A DNA stretch of 64,000 nt from Chaetoderma sp. LZ-2023a (lineage: Eukaryota > Mollusca > Caudofoveata > Chaetodermatida > Chaetodermatidae). The notes under the pieces were generated by a model, which worked only from the letters and a program-made list of their open reading frames with translations, was not told the origin of the DNA and did not search any database. Shown here one piece after another: positions 13,901 to 25,900 of this stretch (position 1 is the first letter of the stretch; each line of letters opens with the position of its first letter). The DNA is taken from contig CM067366.1 of NCBI GenBank assembly GCA_034401795.1, positions 73,455,087 to 73,519,086 on the forward strand, given 5' to 3'. Both the position numbers and the translations under genes were made by a program.

Positions 13901-16900
13901 CTTTCTATTAGGGTTATTTATGAGAGTAATTCTGAGGAATTAATGTCATTTGTAGTATATTACTCTACTCATTTTTACTAACTTTGTAGACATTCTTTCT
14001 ATTTTTTACATCAATTTTGCGCAAAAATTTGCCTCCCTCCGGGCTTTGTGCAATGTTGAAATCTGTATCTGAGAAATAGTAATCCAAGGAGGTAGGTTGT
14101 AATGTTGTAATAATGACCAGGCGACCCAGAGGGTCTGGTCTTATGTTTTACTAATTACATATACCTGCCTTCTTGCATTACAGCCCACCTCAAGCCTAAC
14201 CTCTGTCGAATTATTTTTTTTGGGGGTGGGAGGGGGTTGTGTGTGTGGGGGTGGGGGCAGGGGCTTGACGCTTCATTTTAATGGTCATATCTTGTTAGAA
14301 TAGTTATTCAGCATAAGATATTCATTATATTCTTCACCCTTTGAGTATACCCGGATATGTCAGATTTTGACATATTTGGGTATTTCTGAAAGAAATTTCC
14401 CGTCATATAATGGAGAGTATTTAGGTTAATTTTTAATTTCAACTTTAGTCAGATATTCAGAGTCGAGTAGTGATAGGATCATCTGCCTCTTCATGGATTT
14501 GCATAAAGCTGGATTATATTACTGGATTCGTCAAAGAAATGAAGACTTGGTTGCTACCAACAAGGTCATGTGATAGCTGTCAGCCAATGAGGTTGTCATT
14601 GTGCTTAATGACCTACTCAGTGGCTCTGGGTATTGGATTAACCCTCTTCTTGCCTCATTCTGAGATATAGCATTCAAGCGAATTACTATGGATCTCATCA
14701 TTAGAGAGAGTATGGAGATTCCTGAAGAAGCCTTCAGTCACTGTAACCACAATACCCAGCAAACATTGGTTGTAGAAAATTCATCCTACTACGCTTCCCT
14801 TCAGAGAAGGAAAGAGCAATAGTAATGCAAGGAGGGCGGTATATATGTAATTAGTAAAACACAAGACCAAACCCTCTGGGTCGTCTGGTCGTTCTATGGC
14901 TATCTCGGAATCTATTGGTCTGATTTCGCTCAAATATCATTTGTTACATTAAGATTCCAGGGGTGTAAAGTTAGATTTTTTATGGTAACCTACAGTAGGT
15001 CTCACAAATGCACATATGGCAACCTCAAGGTAGGTTACGCAATAATACATTTTAGGTAACCCATGGTAACCTTTGGCAACCCATGGCAACCTTTGGTAAC
15101 CTAATAATATGTAGGCTACCCGGTCAGCAGTAAATCTGTACTAAATCATGAAATAAATATTGAACTTGAACGGCGAGTACCAGATAGAGCATGATATTGT
15201 GCATACGATAACGTGTAATGCTGCAGTATTCTAGTTTCTAGTGGCTTATGTCCCGAGAATATGATGATGATGAACTTAATGCTTGCCCGGGGAAAGTGAA
15301 AAATATTGCGGGCAAGCCAATCTCGTATAGAAACGAGATTGAATTGTTCGCCATATCCCTCACTTAAACAAATAAATCTCACCCCAAAATTGATTCCTAA
15401 ATTTAGACCCTTTTGGGACAAAGTTGGTCCCGTGACTGTGGGTATAACTGTAGGTCTCCCTTCCCAGTACCTATATTAGTTGCTGGTTGATATAGATACA
15501 CTGTCTAGTATATAGGTTGCACTCCTGGGCAACGTGTTATTTTGGAAGAAATTTTTCTAGCGCTATTTCTATCTGTCAATCACCAGTAGATTGCATTATC
15601 AGCTCTGGTACAGCTGTCCACTAATGTAAACATTCCATTCTTACAGAAAGGTGTGATCCCGGTTATTTTTTATACCCCGCCAAAAGATTTGGCTGGGTAT
15701 TATGTAATGCCGCCGTCTGTCCGGGCGGGCGGGCGTGCAGGTGGTAGATTGGTTTCCGGATGATAACTCCATTACCGTTTGTCAGATCACATTGAAACTT
15801 CATAGGGTGGGTGGACTTGGTCTTGGGAAGAAACCTATCGAAATCGACGATGATCCAAAATCCAAGATGGCCACCAGCGGCCATCTTGAAAATTGGTTTC
15901 CGAATGATAACTCCGTTGCCGTTTGTTGGATCGCATTGAAACTTTATACGGTGGTTGGACTAGGTCTGGGTAAGAAACCTATCGAAATCGACGATGATCC
16001 GAAGTCCAAGATGGCCGCCAGCCACTGGCGTCCATCTTGAAAATTGGTTTCCGGATGATAACTCCGTTAGCGTTTATCAGATCGCTTTCAAACTTCATGG
16101 AGTGGTTAGACTAGGTCTGGGGAAGAAACCTATCGAAATTGACAATGATCCAAAATCCAAGATGGCCGCCTGCCACGGGTGGCCGTCTTGAAAATTGGTT
16201 TCCGGATGATAACTCTGTTACTGTTTATTGCATCGCTTTGAAACTTCATGGAGTGGTTAGACTAGGTCTGCGGAAGAAGCCTATTGAAATCGACAATGAT
16301 CCAAAATCCAAGATGGCCGCTAGCCACCAGTGGCGTCTTGAAAATTGGTTTCCGAATGATAACTCCGTTACCGTTTATCGGATCGCTTTGAAACCAAAAT
16401 CCAAGATGGCCACCAGTCAGCGGCCGCCATCTTGAAAATTGTTTTCCGGACGATGCCTCCTTGACTGTTTAGCGGATCGCTTTGATACTTAATAAGGATT
16501 ACTGGTCTGAGGAAGAAATAAATATTTTCTGATAGTTGTCATTTATTAGTTTGTCATCATGGCGGGGTATTATGCGCCGTTTGTGGAGCTCTTGTTTCAA
16601 CAATAAAAATTGTCACGAGGCAGCCTAAGGGGGGGGGGTCGTCTGCTAATTCACCAGTAATGAGAAATGTCTCGCGCGACCGCGCAGTCATAGTTAATAA
16701 TAATCGATAATGCGCAGTCATATTTTATGATTGGCTCGCAGGCCATCCGATGTCATTAGGCATGAATGAAAGACTATCGTAGTAAAATTTTGATCACGTG
16801 ACTCGTTGTCATTCATAACGAATTAATCACATGATTTATTTCAACCAATCTGCGCAACTCACGATCAACATTGATGGATGATGGTGGAACAAAAAATCTA

Positions 16901-19900
16901 GTCACTGTGCCGCTTTTAAACGCGGTAAAGCAATATCTTAACGCCCACTTTGATGGGTTATATGACCCAATATATTTTTTATATTGGAAGGATCCGAGAG
17001 TAATACCACCTGATATTTAAGTGGTTCATTACTTTGGAGCGACCGAGAAAACGGGTCTATATGTCGGGAAAACCAGTGCATAGTAACTCTTATTTCCAGT
17101 AAATCGCATTTCCAGTAAATTGCCAGTTTAAAGCGTACAAGCTAAGAAGGGGCAAGTTATCTACTAAAAGCTGGTTACGCATTTTATTGTGGCGGACTTG
17201 CGGGACACAATATCCCGCAAGTCTGCCACAACAAAAAGCCGTTCGCCGAGCATATTTTGATGACACGAATCAATTATTTCATGTAACTATTATGTCTATC
17301 ATATGAAAACAATTAATATACTTAGTGAACTTAGTACCGAGAGTACTGTGCTGAATTTTTTTATGCCGAACGAAAATAGGTATTGTATGGAGAACGGATA
17401 TAGGTCTCCTAAAATCGTGTTTGCGTAACCTCCACACGAACGCGTTCAGTCGTTCGCCACAAATTTACACCCCTGGGATTCCATAACCTTAGCCATGATC
17501 AGAAAAAACTGAAAACTAAAGAAAAATCTGGAAATTCCTGAAAAAATTGTGACAAAAGTGTGAGTGTGAGTGTGTGCAAGTTGTGATTGCCTGGCCCACT
17601 GTGAGCTTATGCCTTGGCACGTGTCCGTCGTCCATCTGCCAAATCGTATCTTTACCATTAGACCGATTTAAACCAAACTTATCTGGAAGGATCCTATAGT
17701 GGTAGGGTCCAAAACTTCAATTCAGAATTTTGATTTGTCGATTTTGTGCATGAAAATCTTAGTCTGTAATATTTACCGGAAATTGTCAAAACGTATCTTC
17801 TTAGCAGCTTGTCAATTCTTTTTGTGGCCTTTTTAGTGTAACCCAACTTTGTTAGGTTAATGTGATTACTACCAATCTTAAAACAGACTTCCTCCATCCA
17901 CATGACTTAAATTATCTGTTTAATCAGATTAATCTTAACTCATTCAATTAACCAACAATGGAGTGTCAGAGCAGATAAGTCTGTCACTATAACCCTTTAA
18001 CACTTATATCAGCCAAAAACAGCTACTACAGTGGTCTTCAGAAATGTCCATTTGCAGACCAAGAGAAGAATATTAACCGAGCCAGTCATTCCAGTGCTAA
18101 GCTTTCAAAAATAGTCGTCCCCATGTCTGCAAATTGACATTTTATTTGAAAAGATTGAAATTTTCTTGAACAAATTCAAGGCTTAAAGGGCTAATGCATG
18201 TGTACGTGATAATATGTTCCTGCACAAGTGATGTGTTTCTTTCAGCTGTTTCCGCAGGATAGCACGATAGCCGAGCACCAGAAGAAGATCGATGCTGAGG
18301 CGAAGCAGTTGCGTAAAATGACCGTGGTCGTTCTCTCGGAGAAGCAGGAAGAGAAACCGAGTGGCGATGATGAGAAAATTGATCATGTAAATACAGGAGC
18401 TTTCCAGTTTTACCTATGCCCCGCCCATCTCTAGCTAAGCTCCACCCACCTCTAGCTAAGCTCCACACACACACACCTCACTTGTGTTGGGATCGATTGA
18501 TCCCTGACCTTCCTGACTCAATTTCCAGAAAACTATACGGGTAAGCTGTTGAATATTTTGAAACTAATTTGATTGGGTACTGTTGCTGCCATAGGGAGCA
18601 ACAGCTCTTAATCAAATTATTTTCACTCAAATTAGCTGATGTAATAATCTGTTGCGTCACATGTTAACTGGCATCGCAATCATGAAGACGTAATTCTGCC
18701 ATGAAAATCGAAAAAGTCCGTTGCAAAACAGTTTCAAAATATTCAACAGCACGTTTATTGTCTCGCCTGCGAAGCAGGATCGAGACATAGGTATCACTTT
18801 TCCGGCGGCGGCGATGGCAGCGGCGTAAACTTTTAAGTTAAGTTTATATCTCAGCAATGCCTGATCCAATTGGAACCAAACTTGGGTACATGGTGATATA
18901 CATCAAAAGGAAGCAGCATGCTGATGCAGACATCATGCGGTCAAGGTTATGGGTGTCAAAGGTCACGGTATAATCTTTGTTAATATTTTACGTTACGTTT
19001 TTGCATTAAACAAAAGTTATTGCCATATATCTCAGCAATGCCAGATCCAATTGGAACCAAACTTGGGTACATGGTGATATACATTGAATGGAAGCAGCCC
19101 ACCGATAAAGCGGTCATGACGTCAAGGTTATGGGGTCAAAGGTCACAGTATAATCTTTGTTAATATTTTACGTTAAGTTTTTGCGTTAAACAAAAGTTAT
19201 TGTCTTATATCTCAGCAATGCCTGATCCAATTGGAACCAAACTTGGAGACATGGCGATATACATCGAAAGGAAGCAGCACGCTGATGCAGGCATCATGCG
19301 TTCAATGTTATGGGGTGAAAGGTCATGGTATAATCTTTGTTAATATTTTACGTTACGTTTTTGCGTTAAACAAAAGTTATTGTCTTATATCAGAACAATG
19401 CCTGATCCAATTGGAACCAAACTTGGGTACATGGAGATATACATCGAAAGGAAGCAGCACGCTAATGCAGGCATCATGAGGTCAAGTTTATGGTGTCAAA
19501 GTTTTGCGTTAAACAAAAGGTATTGCCTTATATCTCAACAATGCCTTATCCAATTGGAAGCAAACTTGGATACATGGTGAGTTACATGTAATGGGGGTCA
19601 AAGGTCACGGTATAATCTTTGTTAATATTTTACGTTGAGTTTTTGCATTAAACAAAAGTTATTGCCTTATATCTCAGCAATGCCTGATCCAATTGGAACC
19701 AAACTTGGGTACATGGTGATATACATGATGCTGATGCAGACATCATGCGTTCACGGTTATGGGGATCAACGGTCACGGTATAATCTTTGTTAATATTTTA
19801 CATAAAGTTTTTGCATTAAACAAAATTTATTGCCTTATATCTCAGCAATGTCTGATCCAATTGGAACCAAACTTGGATACATGGTTACCTATAATGATAG

Positions 19901-22900
19901 GAAGCAGCATGATGATGTTGGGGTCACAAGGTCAAAGGTCACTGTGACCTTGATACAGAACTCTGTTATTTCAACATTATGTCTGCGTTTAGCAAAACTT
20001 TTCAGCTTAAATTTCAGGATTGGTTAAGCCTATTGCAACTAAACTTGGATACATGGTTACCTATAAAGATATGAAGCAACATGATGATGATGATGTTGTT
20101 TTCACAAGGTCAAATGTCAAGGTCACTGTGCAAAACTTCTCGGCTTATATTTCAGGATTGGTTAAGCCTATTGTAACTGAACTTGGATACATGGTTACCT
20201 ATAATGTTAGGAAGCAGCATGATGATGTTGTGGGAACAAGGTCAAAGGTCACGGTCACTTTGAACTTGGTACAGAACTCTGCTTTTTCAACATTAAGTTT
20301 TTGCGTTTAGCAAAACCTTTCAGCTTATATTTCAGGATTGGTTAAGCCTATTGCAACTAAACTTGGATATCTGGTTACCTATGATGTTAGGAAGCAGCAT
20401 GATAACATTGAGGGCAGAAGTTTAAAGGTAAAGGTAACTGTGACAAACAGGAAACAGGCGAGACATTTAATTCCGCGGAATTCTTGTTAAATAGTAGGGA
20501 TATACAATTCGTACAATGTGACAGACTATTAAGAGTTAATATAGAATCATTTATGACGTAATGATTATGACATCATCCTACACACTGCTTAGCTGATTAT
20601 GACATCATATGGCATCAGATGATGATGGATACAGTGGAAAGGAATTATTTGTTGCCTCTTTCCCTGACACAAACCTGTAGTGGACAAAGGTTATTTCATT
20701 TGAATTTGTTTGCTCCGGGAATATTTCCTGCAAACTATTGCGGGATCTGATTTGACTCATGTTTTAGGTGCTTGAAATTTAATTGTTTCAATTTTGATAT
20801 AACGATATAGGAAAGATGTTGAATATTTTGAAAGTAATTCAACTGATGCCTGTTGCTGGATCAACAGCTTTTAGTCAAATTATTTTCAAAATACTCATCA
20901 TTACAAAGACTGTTGTTTCTTGTCAGTGCGTGATAAGGTGTTAGCAGAAGAAAGTAAACAAAGTATGCCATCTCTGACCTTCACCATGACTCAGTAATCC
21001 CTGATGGCTCTGGTCTCTGAGGACACATACATGTACATGCTTTTACGCATTTCCAGCCTACACACCAGAGATCAGAAATGATTTATGATGTGTGTCTAGG
21101 TTAGGGGGTGGGGCTTGTGGGCGGGGGAGGGGCATGTTCAGCCCTGGACAAAGTAGAGAATGGATTGACATAGTGATCTGAATGTCGTCTGAAATTTCTC
21201 TGTGGTTGTTTCAAGGGTTAACCCTTTAACACCCAATCCGGCCAAAAGCGGCTTCTGCTATGGCCGTGAGAAATGTCCATTTGCAGATTAAGAGAAGACT
21301 ACTTTAGAAAATTTACCATTAAAATGACTGGCTCATCTATCGAGCCAGGGTACCGAGTCAGTCAGTCCAGTGGTAAATTGTAATAATCTGTCTTTGGTCT
21401 GCAAATGGGCATTTTAATATATCAGATTTTTATTTGCTACGTGTATGTGTAATAAGTATCTGCTCTAATCGTAACCAGTTATCGTTCTTTTTACAGTATA
21501 TGAACAATCAGAAAGTTGGTCTGGTTAAGGCTCTGTTCTCAGTCGGTGCTTGGCAGAATTCACGAAGGATGCTTGATCGGTTTCCATTGTTTTATGCTAC
21601 GTCGCATGAACCTGTGTCGGACGTGCTTTGTGCCTTGCTACATGCTCTTATAGAACCTCTCTATAAAAAGTCAGTTATGACAATATAAAGTACTGCTCAG
21701 AAATAGTTTAGCTGCATTCGATGCCATTAATGCTTAAAGCAATGACATCTTCCAATCCAATTATGTTCAAGATATTAAACAGAAAACTTCTTAGATCATG
21801 TTTTAAATTGTACAACCTAGCAAACATGACAAAGGTGTTAACTTATTTATGAGCTATGCTGTAGTTTTAGCATTCACTTAATGACAGATTTATTTCATGT
21901 ATTGCTGTTGATGATAATCGTGATATTTATTACACATTGTTTTCATAACTTTCTTGAAAATTGTAGACTTAAATTTTTTTATTTTTGTGGCAAATTCTCT
22001 TTGTATTTACACATCTATTAGCTGATAGCTAACCCTCTAACCATCAAACCAGTCTTTGTAGTCGTCTTGACGAATCACGATTTGCAAGTCACGAGATGAC
22101 TAGTTTCAAAATTCTCCCGCTGCAATGACTGTATCAATAACCGAGCCAGCCCATCCAGTGGTAAATTTTTGAATGTAAACCGTTTCCCTGCAAATTGACC
22201 TAAATTGCTATGGAAGAATAATTTCAATTTTGTTGACAAATTTGAACCATTAATGGGTTTAAATTTGTGAATACCTACCCTACTGGAATTGTTATAGGAA
22301 ATAAAACATGTACTAGTTAAGTAAATAGAGCTTGGAAATGGAGTCGATTTAATTCTCCTACATTGTATCCAGTCAAATCTGTATTAACCCTTTAACACTC
22401 ATATCAGCCAAAAAACGACGTCTGCAGTGGTCTTGAGAAATGTCGATTTGCAGACCAAGAGAAGACTATTTTTGTAAAATTTCAAAAATAGTCTTCTGGT
22501 CTCCAAATGAACATTTTCTGAGAAAATTGAAATTTTCTTGATCAGATGTGAGGGTTAAAAGGTTAGCCGAGGCCACCCAGTTGGAGAATCAAAAAGCGGT
22601 CTCTTAAGGCGGATTGTCCCTTAATAGAGGTTCAAACACATTGTTTAACCCTTTGACCCTCAAATTTGTTCAAGAAAATTTCAATTATCATAGAAAATGT
22701 CCATTTACAGACCAAGAGAAGCCTATTTTTGAAAATTTACAACTGGAATGACTGACTCGGTTATCGAGCCAGTCATTCCAGTGATAAACTTTCAGAAATA
22801 GGCTTCTCTTGGTCTGCAAATGGACATTTCTCAAGACCACGGCAGAATCCGTTTTTGGCTGATATGAATGTTAAAGGGGTAATGGGATTGGGGAATTTAA

Positions 22901-25900
22901 AAAATTCATCTCTTAATATAGTGGTCTTTATAACAGGCTTAACTATATACATGATATATATTGTTTTTCTTCAGGAACACATGGGTGCCAGCGTCGTTGA
23001 TCCGATCACGGTGTACCACTAAACCTCCATCTGGTATCGAGGCTATAGACAGCTTTCATGGCCTTACTCAATGTGTGTTCCCGATGCTGAGCTACATCGG
23101 ACCCAATCTCTCCCGGGATCCCATCCTTATGGTGAAGCTGACGAGGATTGGAAAGTGCTATATGACTAAGGTATGATGAATGCTGGGACATGGATAATCA
23201 GACTTATACTAGTTGCGTATCGCATTTAAAACAGGATTGTCTTGCTAATAAGTGATTTTATGTGCATGTATATTCTAATTTGCCTCCGTGTATCAATGCC
23301 ACCTGTTACCATTGTTCGAGTTGATTATGATCTTAATCAAAGTTTGATCTAGCATTAACAGTTTCAATGACAAATCCGTGAAAAAGTAAATTATGTGTGA
23401 TATGTAGCATATTCTGTTGATTATTTTGAAATTAATATGACTGGAAGATATTGCTGCCTGCTTCCAGTCATATTAATTTCAAGCTATTCAATAAATTTCC
23501 TTGTTTGTTTGGCCTGAAATTGAGATACATGGAGTTTATCAGTGAATGTATCTTTCTCACTAAACACTGATATTGAAGCTGGTATAATTTGTTATATTGT
23601 GTCAATGTTTTAAGAGAAAGGACGGTTCTCTGTCGCTGGATGATGAGCCTGTATACTATGGCTTTCTCACGATGTTAGATGAAGTACTACTGCCCAGCCT
23701 GTCTTTGTTAACGGGTAATTGCTGTATGTCGGAGGAAGTCTGGAGCTTTCTCAAGATGTTCCCATATGAAGTCAGGTAAGCAGTTTTGCTTAAAACCATT
23801 TTGTTGCATATGAAAATTGCACAACCAAAGCACTTAACATGCAGAGAAGAGCATGGCTTTGCTAGTCAGCATTATTATTCAATAAGATATCATCCACACC
23901 ACTTAACTCATCAATACCCCATGTACCCATTACACTTAGCTCAACCCTACTTCATGTACCCAGTTACAGGGTTCTGTCGTGCCAGTAGATTAGTGACGTC
24001 AAATAGCCCACTCCCTCTAGAAAACGTGGGTAATTTTGCCAAATGTCGGGTGTCAGTTACATACATGGAAGTTAGCTAAGGCCTAAAATCCTGTGGGTCA
24101 TTGGCCCATGTGTGAATGTAGCACAGACACGCTATTTAATGTTTAAAGGTCAGATGAAAGTTGGATAGAGTAGAGATGTGCTAACTGTAACTGGGTAGAT
24201 GAGTAGGGATGAGCTTAGTGTAACCGTCTCGGTGTTCTGCAGAGGCAGGGCCCTTCCACCATTTACCACTAGTAAATGTACAATGTGCCATCATTACTGT
24301 CACACATATATTTTTTACATCATAAAGAATTTGTGATTTCTGCTGCATAAGGGTTAACCCTCTCATGCCTTAGCCATCCTATACCGGCCCGTGCCGTGGT
24401 CTTGAGAAATGTCCATTTGCAGGCCAAGAGATTATTTTTGAAATTTCGCCACGGTTATCGAGCCAGTCATTCCAGTGATAAATTTTCAATAATAATCTCT
24501 TGTCCGGCAAATGAACAATTTATATGTGAAAATTGAAATTTAACTGATCAATGTTGGCCATTAACCCTTACCACTCTGATGTCAATATTCTATTTTTGAC
24601 CCTGTCAATAGCAAAGAAACTGATGTACATTTTTCAACAATCTTGGTGGATGATGTTGTCTTTCGACAGCGCCATCTTCCACCAAATTTGTTATAAAATG
24701 TGTGCCAGTTCATCTTTTAATTTAATTTGAAAATTAAAAATTCTAACAGTGTGATAAGAGTTAAAGCTTTACGACTAGAGGTATGACGTGGTTTTTTGTC
24801 GCAAATGCGAGACATACATGTAGTTATCACTTATGCGGCAGCGGCAGCGTCAACGTTAAGTATTTGCATTTAGCAAATCATCGTTGCCTATATTTTAGGT
24901 TTGCTTAATCCTACTGGAACCAAACTTAGACACATGGTTCCCTATACAGTTGTGTGCTGATAGTGACATCACTAGATTAAATGTCAAGGTCATTGTAGCC
25001 TTGATATTTGACCTCCGTCATATCTGTGTTTTCATCGGTACATCTTGCGTTTAGCAAATAATATATGCATATATTTTAGGATTGCGTAAGCCTACTGGAC
25101 CCAAACTTGAACACATATTTGCCTATGACATAAGGAGGCAGCATCACTGGGTTCAAGGCCAAGGTCATTCTGACCTTGCTATTTGACCTCTGCTTTTTCA
25201 ATGTTAAGTTTTCCCGTTTAGTAAATCATTTACATTTATATTTTAGAATTACTTAAAACTACCAGATATAATCTTGAACACATGGTTCCCTATACGATAA
25301 CGAAGTTGCGTGCTGATAGATCCACGGTCAGGGTCATCATAACCGTAATATTTTACCTCTGTCATGTTTGTATTTCCAATGTCAAGTCTGTGTTTGCCTA
25401 GTTTTTAAGATTACTTAATTCTATGAGGTCATTAGGTCAAAGGTCAAGGCCATTGCTATTTTACCTCTGCTTTTTCAACTTTTTAAGTTTTTCCATTTAG
25501 CATATTATTTGCATTTATATTTCAGGGTTGGTTAATCCTATTAGAACTAAACTTGAGTACCTGTTTACCGATAATGTTAGGAAGCAGCATGATAACACAA
25601 GGTCAAAGGTCGAGATCACTGTGACAAACAACAGACAAGCGAGACATTTAATTCCACAGAATTCTTGTTTCAGATATCGCATGTATGGCCGCTGGAAGAA
25701 TGATGTTTATAGTCGTCATTCATTGCTGATACGCACAAAGACAGAGTGTCTGGATAGAGCCAAGTATATCATGAAGTAAGGCAACAAGATGTATAAAATC
25801 AATTTTAAGATTCCAGAAAGTTTGAATTTTCTCATAGAAAATGTACCTTTGCAGATTAAGAGAAGACTATTTTTGAAAATATGTCACTGAAATGACTATC

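Noticed and set aside
15663..16435. Open frames of 65-101 codons with [20 protein letters not shown] repeats.
   Set aside because: They arise from the 148-bp tandem core of family D; the shifts between units and the lack of a start or splice context argue against a gene.
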